Shown: positions 43,554 to 52,672 of the stretch, in pieces
Numbering within the stretch: the stretch's first letter is position 1
How the letters are laid out: each line of letters starts with the position of its first letter
NCBI RefSeq assembly: GCF_022810405.1
Contig: NZ_JALGQE010000010.1
Location: 1-64,000, forward strand
Direction of reading: 5' to 3'
DNA from: Rhodococcus sp. ARC_M5
Lineage (GTDB): Bacteria; Actinomycetota; Actinomycetes; Mycobacteriales; Mycobacteriaceae
Length of the DNA: 64,000 nucleotides
Notes under the pieces: model-generated
The model's input: the letters and a program-made list of their open reading frames with translations, nothing else
Databases searched by the model: none
Told to the model about the DNA's origin: nothing
Translations under genes and position numbers: made by a program

Positions 43554-44231
43554 TCATCGGTTCGTGACATCGGCGAGAGAATCGACGGGCGGCGATACCA
43601 CCACAGGGTCGCGACCCGACCACAGATCCAGCACGGCTTTGGGACGCGCCAACATCTCTCGCGCATAGTTACGCACCACCGCGAGGGTATTGCAGTCGAT
43701 GCACTCCGCCGTGACTCCGTCGACGTCGAGGTCCATGTCCTCACACAACGCCACTGCTCGCGACACGTGGAGGGGCTGGCTGATGATCAGTCCACGCTCG
43801 ACGCCGAACGTCTCCTTCGCGCGAGCGCACGTGTCGTAGGTGTCGATGCCGTGATCGTCTCCGATGATCACGCTCGGGTCGATTCCGTGCTCGACCAAGT
43901 AGTCGGTCATCGCTTGGATCTCGTTGCCGGAGTTGCCGTCTGCGTCACCGGAGACCAGAATTGCCTTGATCTTTCCCGCCGCCATCAACGCGATCGCAGT
44001 GTCGAGACGTCCGGAGAGAAACCGCATCGGCTTGCCGTCGCGCACCTGTGCACCGAGGACGATGGCCACCGGCGCGTCGGGCGCATCGTCGACGTCGTAC
44101 ACCTTCCCCGCCGTCGCGTATGCCACCCAACCGGCCGATGCCAGAACGACGGCAACCAGGGCGGCGACCACCGCACAGATGGCACGAACGAGACGTCCGG
44201 CCAATCCTCGGGGCTTCGATTCGGTACTCAT
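43554..44231 (-). CDS. SanA/YdcF-like (DUF218) membrane-anchored protein
   Basis: A 225-residue protein with one N-terminal membrane segment (about 14-42) and a soluble DUF218 domain. VAIVLGAQVRDGKPMRFLSGRLD is the family opening, then ILVSGDADGNSGNEIQAM and DHGIDTYDTCARAKE, where the acidic and His residues cluster. E. coli SanA of this family affects cell-envelope permeability to vancomycin. The ATG is at 44231. It probably faces the outside of the membrane. Confidence 0.82.
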   Translation of the reverse strand: MSTESKPRGLAGRLVRAICAVVAALVAVVLASAGWVAYATAGKVYDVDDAPDAPVAIVLGAQVRDGKPMRFLSGRLDTAIALMAAGKIKAILVSGDADGNSGNEIQAMTDYLVEHGIDPSVIIGDDHGIDTYDTCARAKETFGVERGLIISQPLHVSRAVALCEDMDLDVDGVTAECIDCNTLAVVRNYAREMLARPKAVLDLWSGRDPVVVSPPVDSLADVTNR

Positions 44232-44551
44232 GATCTCGTTTCGTCGGCGGGAAGAAACCTCAAGCTAACCCACGAAGACGGCGTCCGAGCGTCGCCGAGG
44301 CGCACCCATACCGATTCCACAGTGATCCCTCAGAGCCCGCCCCTGCTTGATTCCACAGTTCGGAGACGGAGTACCGTTCGGTCAGTGAATCCGCTGCTGA
44401 CCTCTCGACGGTACGTCGACTTGCGTCTGCAAGCCAGCGCTACCTGTTGACGGTCCTCTAGACCGCAACCTCTGAAGTTCGGCCCATTCGGCCGACCAGC
44501 ACTTCTGTCGCTCACCGCTGTCGACAACTCCCCTTTTCGAAAGGCATATCC
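44232..44551. promoter_or_regulatory. divergent intergenic region upstream of the dicarboxylate symporter
   Basis: 320 bases between divergent genes with no supported ORF. The only clear symmetry is CGGTC-CTCTA-GACCG (44451-44465), about 90 bases before the symporter ATG, which could be an operator or a short hairpin. No recognised riboswitch, tRNA or sRNA was found. Confidence 0.45.
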
Positions 44552-45925
44552 ATGTCTGCGCCCAGCGCTACCCGAACGCGCCGTGTCCCTACCTGGGCAA
44601 CCGCGTTCGGTCCACAAATCGTTGCCGGTCTCATCCTCGGTGTCGTTCTCGGACTCGTCGCCCGCTCGATGCCCGACGCCGCCGACGGCAACGACAACTG
44701 GTTGGTCGGAACCCTGTCGACCATCGGTTCGAGCTACGTCAAACTTCTCACCGTCGCGGTGATCCCGCTGGTGTTCACGGCGATCGTCAGTTCCATCGCC
44801 AACCTGCGTGAGGTCACCAATGCTGCTCGTCTGGCGATCCAGACGCTGTGGTGGTTCGCCATAACAGCATTCATCGCCGTCATCATCGGCATCGTGATCG
44901 GCTTGGTCGCGCAGCCGGGCTCGCGTACCAGCGCGGGTGCCGAGTCGGCGGGCGATCCATCGAGTGTCGGGTCGTGGTGGTCGTTCCTCACCGGATTGGT
45001 GCCGAACAACTTCCTCGCACTCGGCGCGAAAACCACGGTCGCCGAGAGCGGTACCGCAACCACGTCGTTGAGCTTCAACATCCTGCAGTTGCTGGTCATC
45101 GCCGCGGCCATCGGAATTGCCGCTCTGAAAGTCGGCAAGAAGGCCGAGCCGTTCCTCGCGTTCAACGCCTCGTTGCTGGCCATCGTGCAGAAGGTGCTGT
45201 GGTGGATCATTCGCCTGGCACCGATCGGCACGGCGGCACTGATCGGCAACGCGGTGGCGACATACGGCTGGGACGCAATCGGTTCGCTCGGCGTGTTCAC
45301 CGTGTCGATCTACATCGGCCTGGCCGTGGTCTTCTTCGTGGTGTACCCGGTGATCGTTCGCGCCCACGGCCTTTCGGTGCGCAACTTCTACTCGGGCGTC
45401 TGGCCTGCCACCCAGCTGGGCTTCGTCTCGCGTTCGTCGATCGGAACCCTTCCGCTCACCGAGCGCGTCACCGAACGCAACCTCGGAGTACCGCGCGAGT
45501 ACGCGTCGTTCGCGGTGCCACTCGGAGCAACGACGAAGATGGATGGTTGCGCTGCAATCTATCCCGCGATCGCGGCCCTCTTCGTTGCTCAGTTCTACGG
45601 CATCGATCTCACCATCACCGATTACCTGCTGATCATCGTGGTCTCCGTGATCGGTTCTGCAGCAACGGCAGGCACGACGGGTGCGACGGTCATGCTCACC
45701 CTTACGCTGTCGACACTCGGCTTGCCTCTGGCCGGAGTCGGCCTGCTGCTCGCGGTGGAGCCGATCGTCGACATGGGCCGCACCGCAGTCAACGTGACAG
45801 GTCAGGCATTGGTGCCGACCATCGTCGCCAAGCGTGAGGGAATCCTCGACCTCGAGCGCTACAACGCTCCGCGGAACGGCGACCCCTTCGTCGACGAGGA
45901 AGCGGAAGTGGAACTCGCTCGCTGA
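44552..45925 (+). CDS. dicarboxylate/amino acid:cation symporter (DAACS family)
   Basis: A 457-residue membrane protein with about eight segments and two re-entrant loops. SSIGTLPLTERV corresponds to the serine-rich HP1, TKMDGCAAIYPAI to the conserved TxMDG substrate/cation loop, and VEPIVDMGRTAVNVTGQAL to the final NMxxT/N-x-x-G cation-binding region. It probably imports C4-dicarboxylates or acidic/neutral amino acids with sodium or protons. GAAAGG precedes the ATG. A strong terminator follows. Confidence 0.92.
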   Translation: MSAPSATRTRRVPTWATAFGPQIVAGLILGVVLGLVARSMPDAADGNDNWLVGTLSTIGSSYVKLLTVAVIPLVFTAIVSSIANLREVTNAARLAIQTLWWFAITAFIAVIIGIVIGLVAQPGSRTSAGAESAGDPSSVGSWWSFLTGLVPNNFLALGAKTTVAESGTATTSLSFNILQLLVIAAAIGIAALKVGKKAEPFLAFNASLLAIVQKVLWWIIRLAPIGTAALIGNAVATYGWDAIGSLGVFTVSIYIGLAVVFFVVYPVIVRAHGLSVRNFYSGVWPATQLGFVSRSSIGTLPLTERVTERNLGVPREYASFAVPLGATTKMDGCAAIYPAIAALFVAQFYGIDLTITDYLLIIVVSVIGSAATAGTTGATVMLTLTLSTLGLPLAGVGLLLAVEPIVDMGRTAVNVTGQALVPTIVAKREGILDLERYNAPRNGDPFVDEEAEVELAR

Positions 45926-45942
45926 CAAGGTAAGTCGATTTG

Positions 45943-45981
45943 CGATTCCCGACGACCGAGCACCTGGGTCGTCGGGAATCG
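45943..45981. terminator. bidirectional terminator
   Basis: CGATTCCCGACGACC (45943-45957) pairs perfectly with GGTCGTCGGGAATCG (45967-45981): 15 pairs around a nine-base loop, placed between the convergent stops at 45925 and 45986. Confidence 0.88.
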
Positions 45982-45985
45982 GCGT

Positions 45986-46213
45986 CTAACGCGGTGGTGT
46001 CAGCGCTTCGACAGTGGATGCAGTCTCGGCATCCGACGCCTCGACACTGGCGAAATAGTGCTGAAAGAACTCGCGCATCGTCTTGATGATCTCGATCTGC
46101 TGTTTGATCGCGAAGCGCGCGGAGCGTTCTTCGCCAACAGCCAGGCGATGGAACTTCGCTTGAAGTTGTCCGCGCCAGTGGACGAGATTGTGGTTCAGCC
46201 CGTACTGCTCCAT
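45986..46213 (-). CDS. small hypothetical protein
   Basis: A 75-residue protein starting five bases after the DUF3558 lipoprotein stop, so it is probably co-translated. It is helical and basic in its first half (HWRGQLQAKFHRLAVGEERSAR) with FAIKQQIEIIKTMREFFQHYF. No signal sequence. Function unknown; co-transcription with a lipoprotein is its main support. Confidence 0.5.
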   Translation of the reverse strand: MEQYGLNHNLVHWRGQLQAKFHRLAVGEERSARFAIKQQIEIIKTMREFFQHYFASVEASDAETASTVEALTPPR

Positions 46214-46218
46214 CGTTT

Positions 46219-46797
46219 TCAGCGTCCCATCGATGCCGGAAAGAACGGTTCCAAATCAACTGCGTGTCGATTGACCTCGGTGCACGGTTCGCCCTCCAGG
46301 TCGCGTGAACCCTTCTTTTGCAGGTCGAGCACGATAAGACCATCGCCTGTACCGAACGCGACTGCGCAACCGACCAACTGCATGTCGTCGGCGTGGCGCA
46401 GTTGAGTTGCGGTGCGCCCGGACAATTTCAAGTCCACCCCGCGTACGAACGACGGGCTGAGCAGAAGTTCGTCGACGGACTCCAAAGACGACAGAACTGC
46501 AACGTAGTACCAGCTGTTCAGCGCTACCCCATCCCAGGTGCAGCCCTTCCAACCGGGATACGTCGTGATTCCTGCAAAGTCCGGGCGCTCGGTGCTGACG
46601 TCCAACCCACTCGCCGTCACTGCAGATTTGGGAATACTGCACAAATCGAATGGCTCCGGGCCGGCCACCACCGTCGTCGATGCCGCCGAGGAGTCTTCAC
46701 TCGCGGCGGGTGTTTCCTGCGTCGAGCCCGCACAACCGGTCAGCATCACTGCCGAAGCACAGAGCACCGCCAGTCGGTGCCCACCCAGTAGCCGCAT
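46219..46797 (-). CDS. DUF3558 lipoprotein
   Basis: A 192-residue lipoprotein. The lipobox is LTGC with Cys22, followed by a Ser/Thr/Ala-rich linker and a DUF3558 domain (FDLCSIPKSAV, YPGWKGCTWDGV, QLVGCAVAFGTGDGLIVLDL, GEPCTEVNRHA). The four domain Cys are the expected disulfide set. The family is common in Mycobacteriales and often present in several copies; its role is not known. Confidence 0.85.
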   Translation of the reverse strand: MRLLGGHRLAVLCASAVMLTGCAGSTQETPAASEDSSAASTTVVAGPEPFDLCSIPKSAVTASGLDVSTERPDFAGITTYPGWKGCTWDGVALNSWYYVAVLSSLESVDELLLSPSFVRGVDLKLSGRTATQLRHADDMQLVGCAVAFGTGDGLIVLDLQKKGSRDLEGEPCTEVNRHAVDLEPFFPASMGR

Positions 46798-46861
46798 TCG
46801 TTCAACCTCTCGACGAAGACGTCACTGAACGGTTGGACGCGCCGCGAGCGCAATCGGTTCC

Positions 46862-47551
46862 CTAGACAGTCTGTGAGGTTCTGATCTCCTGTGCGCCCTC
46901 GGAAGCGAGGCTCCGGCGTTCCGCCGCCCACACCCACAGGGCCAGCGATATCAATGCGATCACTTCGGCTACGACGAGCACCCGCTCCACATAGCCGAGG
47001 GTGACCACTCGGTACCACGGGCGTGATCCGGTGGCGCCGACGGCGAGCGCATAGAAGATCGGGAGCAGAGTCACGACCGAAAGCGCGCTGAGTGCCATGG
47101 TCACTCGCGCACGAACCGCCCACACCCCGTCTCGAATCCACGGGCGAGAGAACGCGAACACCGCAACGGGGATGCTCACGAACGCGACCGCCGCGCCGAG
47201 TCGATGGATCGTGCCCCCGATGCTGAGCGCCGCATCGTTCGACCAATCCTGCTTCGGCACAGCGACAACGGCGACAAGTCCCACGGTCCACAACACGAGG
47301 CCGATCGACGCGGCGGAAGCGGGCCGAGTGAGGTGGTGCCGGAGTGCGACGGCGAGAGTGAGAGCCGAACCGAACGCGAGCAGAACGACGCCGATCGAGA
47401 ACACCCACTGCTGCGCGCCGAGTCCGTATTCGCTGATCGTTCGGCGCAGATGGGAGGGCGTCTGCCATGCCGTGTAAAGATCGAGAACCAGCACCACGAG
47501 TGCGCCCAGAACGATCGACAGGGTGCCGATCAGGGCCGGTCGAATCGGCAC
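46862..47551 (-). CDS. DUF998 membrane protein
   Basis: A 229-residue protein with about six hydrophobic segments. SEYGLGAQQWVFSIGVVLLA and GTIHRLGAAVAFVSIPVA are typical of DUF998. Family members are unassigned. It is divergent from the ArsR gene, with 107 bases between, so it might share that regulator. Confidence 0.78.
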   Translation of the reverse strand: MPIRPALIGTLSIVLGALVVLVLDLYTAWQTPSHLRRTISEYGLGAQQWVFSIGVVLLAFGSALTLAVALRHHLTRPASAASIGLVLWTVGLVAVVAVPKQDWSNDAALSIGGTIHRLGAAVAFVSIPVAVFAFSRPWIRDGVWAVRARVTMALSALSVVTLLPIFYALAVGATGSRPWYRVVTLGYVERVLVVAEVIALISLALWVWAAERRSLASEGAQEIRTSQTV

Positions 47552-47649
47552 AACGACTCCCCTTCCGGAAAGCGTCGATCGCCGTCCTCACACCATGGTG
47601 CCTGAAAGTCCGGAGTACCCCTTGACCTCGATGACAGGCAGGCATAACG

Positions 47650-47667
47650 TACAACCACATGGTTGTA
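47650..47667. promoter_or_regulatory. ArsR-type operator covering the start codon
   Basis: TACAACC-ACAT-GGTTGTA is a perfect 7+7 inverted repeat, the usual form of ArsR-family sites. The ATG of the ArsR gene (47659) lies inside it, so binding would block initiation or the immediately upstream promoter: an autoregulatory arrangement. Confidence 0.75.
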
Positions 47668-48000
47668 GATGTGTTGAGTGATGCCGAGGTCGATCGCCTG
47701 TTCCAGGCCTTCGCCGACACGACGCGGCGCGACATCGTCGCGAAGGTCACTGTCGGTGAACGGTCCGTATCGGAGTTGGCGGCTCACTACGCCATGAGCT
47801 TTGCCGCTGTACAGAAGCACGTCGCGGTTCTCGAACGCGCCGCAGTAATCACCAAACACAAGCGCGGCAGGGAGCAGATCGTGCGAGTTCGATTGGACAC
47901 CATCGCAAGAGCGCGAGCACTGCTCGACATTTACGAGGAGATCTGGCGACAACGCGTCGACCGGATCGATGACCTTGTTTCCCAGGACGAGAAAGGCTGA
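47659..48000 (+). CDS. ArsR-family transcriptional regulator
   Basis: A 113-residue winged-helix protein: LFQAFADTTRRDIVAKV opens it, and VSELAAHYAMSFAAVQKHVAVLERA is the HTH. No metal-binding Cys cluster is present, so it belongs to the SdpR-like group that sits beside SRPBCC genes. The next gene, four bases downstream, is such a partner. Confidence 0.9.
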   Translation: MVVDVLSDAEVDRLFQAFADTTRRDIVAKVTVGERSVSELAAHYAMSFAAVQKHVAVLERAAVITKHKRGREQIVRVRLDTIARARALLDIYEEIWRQRVDRIDDLVSQDEKG

Positions 48001-48003
48001 ATC

Positions 48004-48489
48004 GTGCCGTTCATCAGTTCACACAAGGATGCAGAGAACCTGACAATGACCGTGATCGCGGAGTTCGACGCGAAAGTCGAACGCGTCTGGCAGATCTGGG
48101 AGGACCCGCGCCAGCTCGAACGGTGGTGGGGCCCGCCCACATGGCCTGCGACCTTTGTCTCGCACGACTTCGTTCCGGGCGGCAAGGCGTCGTACTACAT
48201 GTCCGGGCCGGACGGCGAAAAGGCCGCCGGCTGGTGGCTTTTCACCGAAATTTCTTCTCCGACCACTCTGTCGTTCGATGACGGGTTCGCCGACGACTCC
48301 GGCGATCCGTCGTCGACGCTGCCCGTCACCCACGCAGTCGTAACTCTGGAGGACGTAGACGGCAGAACGCGCATGACCATCCGCTCGCGATTCGACAGCG
48401 CGCAACAACTCGAGGAGCTCGTCGCGATGGGCATGGAAGAGGGCATGAGTCTCGCGCTAGGTCAGATCGACGCCATCGTCGCCGAGTGA
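48004..48489 (+). CDS. SRPBCC/AHSA1-family protein
   Basis: A 161-residue START-like ligand-binding protein: VIAEFDAKVERVWQIWEDPRQLERWWGPP is the family opening, and the end (LEELVAMGMEEGMSLALGQID) is the long C-terminal helix. It starts with GTG four bases after the ArsR gene. These pairs respond to unknown hydrophobic ligands or toxicants. Confidence 0.88.
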   Translation: MPFISSHKDAENLTMTVIAEFDAKVERVWQIWEDPRQLERWWGPPTWPATFVSHDFVPGGKASYYMSGPDGEKAAGWWLFTEISSPTTLSFDDGFADDSGDPSSTLPVTHAVVTLEDVDGRTRMTIRSRFDSAQQLEELVAMGMEEGMSLALGQIDAIVAE

Positions 48490-48513
48490 TCGTGCAGCGT
48501 CGCGATGCGACCG

Positions 48514-49041
48514 TCATGCGATCAGCGCTCGACTGCTCCCCCACAGGCTGAAGCCGAGCAACAAGAAACCAGGCAGGACTGCACCGATCGTGTCGATCGA
48601 ACTGTCGGCGGCACCCGCGGCGGCGAGGATCAGGGCGAGCACGCCGAGCACTGTCAACGCCGCGCCGAGGCCGGCAAAGAAACGTAGTTTCCACACCAGA
48701 GCGAGCGCGACGAAGTGCACGCCCACCACCGTCGAAATCCAGGCGACCGCAGCCTGCGGTGCATCGAGTGGACCGTTGATGATCGCGAGACCGCCGAAGA
48801 TGGCAACCACCTCGATAGCGACCACAACCCAGTACCCGCGGCCGAAGCCGCCGCGGGTACCGCCCTCCGGTGCGGGGGCCGGAGGCACTCGCCACACCGC
48901 AAGAAGCACGGCGACCAACGCCACCACTGCGACGACGCGCACCCCGATGGTCAGCGTCGTCGAAAACGTATCCGAATTGACGAAGACGAAGACCAGTCCG
49001 AAAACGGCTCCGATGATCGAGCCGATCTTTTCGGGAGCCAT
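48514..49041 (-). CDS. hypothetical membrane protein
   Basis: A protein of about 175 residues with five or six hydrophobic segments (for example IGSIIGAVFGLVFVFV, VVAIEVVAIFGGLAII and LTVLGVLALILAAAGA). No family was recognised. The start is uncertain: ATG 49041 (MAPEKIG) is preferred, ATG 49059 and 49068 are also open. It converges on the SRPBCC gene. Confidence 0.65.
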   Translation of the reverse strand: MAPEKIGSIIGAVFGLVFVFVNSDTFSTTLTIGVRVVAVVALVAVLLAVWRVPPAPAPEGGTRGGFGRGYWVVVAIEVVAIFGGLAIINGPLDAPQAAVAWISTVVGVHFVALALVWKLRFFAGLGAALTVLGVLALILAAAGAADSSIDTIGAVLPGFLLLGFSLWGSSRALIA

Positions 49042-49204
49042 GCGTGCGCCGGATTCCATGCGGCCCACCGTCGCACAGTTTCACCGCCCGAACAACGGGT
49101 CGACAAGCTGCGACCTGCCCTGAGCCAGATCGACGCCGATTGATCGTGGTGAATGAAACTTCGGTCTCTGCTACGAATTTCCGTGCACGTGCGGCGAAGC
49201 CGCT

Positions 49205-50224
49205 CTACTCCGGTACGGAACTGACGGTGAACGGCTCGACGGGCTCTCCCCCACGCTTGTCGAACTGACTGTTCACCACATACAGCCGATCGTCCATCGC
49301 CGCAACGGTTGTCGGGTACGCGAACGATGGGTCCGTGATCTCGCCGGTGACCGCGCCGGTTCGGCCGTCGTCGTCCAGATCGACCGTCGCGATGAGACCG
49401 TCGCGATTGCGAACGACGTACAAGGTGTCGTCGTCCATCTCGAGCCCATCGCCGTTGGTCAGCGTCGCACCACCCAGGTCGACCTGACTGACCTCTTTCG
49501 AGGTCTTGTCGATGCGATACAGGTTGCCGGTACTGGACTGCACGACGATCAACGCCGATTCGTCGTCGTTCTCGACGATTCCGTTGGCGTTGAATCCCTC
49601 CCCGTACGTGAACGGAGTGCCGTCGAAACTCACGAACGTCTCCATCGGAGCGTCCTGAGTTCCGGCCGTCATCTGCTCGACGGGAATGCGGAACAACGCC
49701 GGGCTCCGCGAGTCCGTGACGTAGGCATCGCCGTTGTCGGCAATGGCGACATCGTTGAGGAATGTCGCGTCGGCACCGAGCCCGTTGGTGAAGGTGGCAA
49801 CCAGATCACCGGAATCGGCGTCGTACACCCACACCTTGCCGGTGGCTCCACCGGCGATGACCAAGTAGTCGGCGCGATCGTCGTCATCGGTCACGTCGAT
49901 TCCTGCGGCCGCGGTGCGTCCGTCCGCGCCGCCCGGCAAGAAGACCGAGACATCCGGCGAGCCGTCGGTCCCACGAAACACTGCGCCGTCGGACGTGGAC
50001 GTCACATAGAAGGTGTCGTCCGCGGCGGCGATGCCTTCGGGGAACACTGCGCTACCGGGCAGGTCGTAGACCGTCGCAGAGCCCGAACTCGGTGATGTCG
50101 ACGCCGGCGCGGAGGAATCACTGTTAGTGGTCGGTGCCGGCTCCGCGGTATCCGAGGACCCGCAGGCGCTCAGCAACAATGTGGCGACGGCAACAGCAGG
50201 GGCGATACGAGAGACTCGGTTCAC
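49205..50224 (-). CDS. lipoprotein with SMP-30-like beta-propeller
   Basis: A 339-residue lipoprotein (LSAC, Cys21) with a Ser/Thr/Pro-rich linker, then about six blade-like repeats such as GIAAADDTFYVTSTSDGAVF, NDVAIADNGDAYVTDSRSPALFRI and GDGLEMDDDTLYVVRN. Aspartates at blade ends suggest calcium binding. The fold is close to gluconolactonase/strictosidine synthase propellers; catalytic activity is not established. Exposed on the cell surface. Confidence 0.75.
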   Translation of the reverse strand: MNRVSRIAPAVAVATLLLSACGSSDTAEPAPTTNSDSSAPASTSPSSGSATVYDLPGSAVFPEGIAAADDTFYVTSTSDGAVFRGTDGSPDVSVFLPGGADGRTAAAGIDVTDDDDRADYLVIAGGATGKVWVYDADSGDLVATFTNGLGADATFLNDVAIADNGDAYVTDSRSPALFRIPVEQMTAGTQDAPMETFVSFDGTPFTYGEGFNANGIVENDDESALIVVQSSTGNLYRIDKTSKEVSQVDLGGATLTNGDGLEMDDDTLYVVRNRDGLIATVDLDDDGRTGAVTGEITDPSFAYPTTVAAMDDRLYVVNSQFDKRGGEPVEPFTVSSVPE

Positions 50225-50311
50225 ACGTCCGAGTGTTCCATATGTCTCATTCTCCAGGCATTTGTCCTGGTGAAGAGGTTTCCGGTCCGCCAGTTTCGTA
50301 CAGTCGAGACC

Positions 50312-50965
50312 ATGAGTGATCTCTCCTCCCTTGCCGCAGCCGACAGCGACCTCGGAGGGATCGCCGGTTGGGCAGTGAGTCTGATGGAGGCGATCGGCGG
50401 CCCAGGCGCCGGAATCGCCGTCGCAGCGGAGAACTTCTTCCCGCCCCTTCCCAGCGAGATCATCCTGCCCCTCGCCGGGTTCACGGCATCTCAGGGCGGC
50501 ATGACGCTACTGAGCGCGGTGTTCTGGACGACGGCAGGCTCGGTGATCGGCGCACTCGTCCTGTACTGGCTAGGCATCAAACTCGGCCGCGATCGGATGT
50601 ATGCCATCGTCGAGAAGATGCCGTTCGTCGGGACGGAGGATCTGACCAAGGCCGAGGACTGGTTCACTCGCCACGGCCGGTCCGCCGTGTTCTTCGGCCG
50701 CATGATTCCGATGGTCCGGTCGGGCATCTCGATCCCGGCCGGAGTGGCACGGATGCCGATTCTGCAATTCACCCTCTACACCACGCTCGGCAGCCTGATC
50801 TGGAACTCCATCTTCGTGCTCGCCGGCTACTTCCTCGGCGAGAACTGGCACTACGTGGAGAACTACGCCTCGGTGTTCCAGTACGTCGTCATCGGCATCG
50901 TTGTGGCGTTGATCGCGTGGTTCGTGGTGAAGAAAACGAAGTCCAGGCGCGTCGAGGTGCAGTAG
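50312..50965 (+). CDS. DedA-family membrane protein
   Basis: A 217-residue protein with about four or five hydrophobic segments. ENFFPPLPSEIILPLAGF carries the conserved acidic residue and proline loop, and FFGRMIPMVRSGISIPAG is the second signature. DedA proteins recycle undecaprenyl phosphate or move other lipids and support membrane potential. ATG 50312 is taken as start. Confidence 0.9.
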   Translation: MSDLSSLAAADSDLGGIAGWAVSLMEAIGGPGAGIAVAAENFFPPLPSEIILPLAGFTASQGGMTLLSAVFWTTAGSVIGALVLYWLGIKLGRDRMYAIVEKMPFVGTEDLTKAEDWFTRHGRSAVFFGRMIPMVRSGISIPAGVARMPILQFTLYTTLGSLIWNSIFVLAGYFLGENWHYVENYASVFQYVVIGIVVALIAWFVVKKTKSRRVEVQ

Positions 50966-50969
50966 ATCC

Positions 50970-51230
50970 TCATAGCTCGTCGATATCGATGAACCCGTCC
51001 TGTAGAGCACGCACCAGCAACGTCGCTTTGGTCGGAGCAGTTCGCCCCACTGCCGTGTATTTGGCTCTGATGCGAGTCAGGTGTGTGTTGACGGTTCCCA
51101 TCGAGAGATAGAGCGAGCGCGATGCCTCGGCTTTGGAATCCGAAATGAGCCAGGTCGTGAGCACTTCTACTTCGCGAGCGCTGAGCCGTGGGTCGGGTGC
51201 GTCTCCGACGCGGATGTCGAGCACTGTCAT
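50970..51230 (-). CDS. small LuxR-type helix-turn-helix protein
   Basis: An 86-residue protein made up of little more than a LuxR/FixJ DNA-binding domain: LSAREVEVLTTWLISDSKAEASRSLYLSMGTVNTHLTRIRAKY (in parts) fits it, ending in ALQDGFID. There is no receiver or ligand domain. AAGGACCTCC precedes ATG 51230. The stop is four bases from the convergent dedA stop. Confidence 0.75.
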   Translation of the reverse strand: MTVLDIRVGDAPDPRLSAREVEVLTTWLISDSKAEASRSLYLSMGTVNTHLTRIRAKYTAVGRTAPTKATLLVRALQDGFIDIDEL

Positions 51231-51403
51231 GGAGGTCCTTGATGTCGGGCACCACCGCTGTCCCGGTGGCGCGAGCACGGCCAATGACACCGCACTCACT
51301 CCGCTGCGTCACTCCGAGTAATGACCTAGGTTGCTCTCATCCGAGAGTGAATGCTGTCACCTGCGCCGCCGAGCTCGGCCTCACCTCGGTAAAGTCCGCC
51401 TCC

Positions 51404-52654
51404 ATGACCGAGCTCGACGCGACCGCCGCCCACTTCGTCGAGGCGGGTATCGCATTGTTGATCGCGCATCCGCAGAGGATTCTCGAGCGCGGACTACGGA
51501 TCGAGGACATCGTCCACGAGGCCGACTCGTCGACAGCAACGTTCTTCCGCAAGTTCAACACCAAATCCGACTTCCTCACCACGGTCGTCGAGCATCTGTC
51601 CCGAACACCCCTGCCCGCCGACGTTCGCGACACCGTTCACACGCAGATGACGAACAGCGGCGCATCGATTCGCGCAGCGGTGTCGGCGCTCGTTGCGCAC
51701 TACTTTCCGGCAATCGTCGACCAGAAGAGCACCACTGCGACTCTTCTCGACCATGTTTTCCGCGGACCTGCTTCCGCGGCACTCGCCGGCGGCTACCGCC
51801 TTCGAGACGACGCCCTACTGGACGCGTTCGAGGCACTGTTCGATCCCGAAGGTGGGGCCTTTCGCCGTCCCTTCACGGCCCGATCGTTCGCTGTGACGGT
51901 CAATGCCCTCGTCGACGGATTTCGCATCCGAAGTCAGGTGGACCCCGCTTCCGTATCGGCAGACGTGCTGTCCGACGCGGTGCTCGCCTTCCTCGGGGCC
52001 GTCGTCGACACGTCGGGACATCATCAGCACCTCGATGATGTCGTGGGGGACGTCGGCGGAGTGCCGGTCGAGGAACGGCCGATGCCTCGTGATCCGCGTG
52101 CTGCGATCGTCACCGCTGCCCGTGACGAGTTCGGAAAGCGTGGCTATTTCATGACGCGTATGGACGACGTCGCCGATATCGCAGGAGTGCCGAGGGCGGC
52201 CTGCAAGACACTCTTTCCGACCAAGCCGTCCGTCATCGTTGCGGCGTTGCAGAGCCGAGTCGATCGTCTTCGCGAGTCGGTGGCCGACGACCAGTTGCTT
52301 GGCCTCGACGAGCTCACGATTCTGCAGAATCACATGCTGCGGTGCGCGCAACTCGCCGCCGACGAACTCGAATTCATGGACGCTCTCCTCGTCGCCGTCG
52401 CACACGACACGTACGGCGAGCCGGAGGGACTGATCTCGATCAAGGAGAAGCTCAACCTGCCGGCGATCATCGCACCGGTCATCGCACGAGGGCAGGACAG
52501 CGGTGTCTTCCGAAAGAGCTTCGGTCCAGTCGATCTCTCGGCAGGCATCACCAACACTCTGTTGATGCGGTGCTTCACCCGACGACAGAACAGCCCGCAG
52601 GACAACGCGACGTTTGTCGGTGAACTTCTCCTCGACGGACTCGGTACGCACTGA
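51404..52654 (+). CDS. tandem double TetR-family regulator
   Basis: A 416-residue protein with two complete TetR-like units in one chain. The first HTH is at about 32-52 (IEDIVHEADSSTATFFRKF), its ligand domain at 60-205; the second HTH is at about 252-273 (DDVADIAGVPRAACKTLF), its ligand domain at 280-410. Most TetR proteins are single-unit homodimers; a fused pair could act as a pseudo-dimer. ATG 51404 is used; the frame extends upstream without homology. Targets unknown. Confidence 0.82.
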   Translation: MTELDATAAHFVEAGIALLIAHPQRILERGLRIEDIVHEADSSTATFFRKFNTKSDFLTTVVEHLSRTPLPADVRDTVHTQMTNSGASIRAAVSALVAHYFPAIVDQKSTTATLLDHVFRGPASAALAGGYRLRDDALLDAFEALFDPEGGAFRRPFTARSFAVTVNALVDGFRIRSQVDPASVSADVLSDAVLAFLGAVVDTSGHHQHLDDVVGDVGGVPVEERPMPRDPRAAIVTAARDEFGKRGYFMTRMDDVADIAGVPRAACKTLFPTKPSVIVAALQSRVDRLRESVADDQLLGLDELTILQNHMLRCAQLAADELEFMDALLVAVAHDTYGEPEGLISIKEKLNLPAIIAPVIARGQDSGVFRKSFGPVDLSAGITNTLLMRCFTRRQNSPQDNATFVGELLLDGLGTH

Positions 52655-52672
52655 GCACCGACCGACTCCGTG

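Noticed and set aside
44447-44475. Promoter starting with TTGACG upstream of the symporter
   Set aside because: No acceptable -10 hexamer at 16-18 bases, so not reported as a promoter.
44330-45928. 532-codon minus-strand frame antisense to the dicarboxylate symporter
   Set aside because: Its composition is Asp/Arg/Gly/His-rich with no family, whereas the symporter frame has unmistakable motifs.
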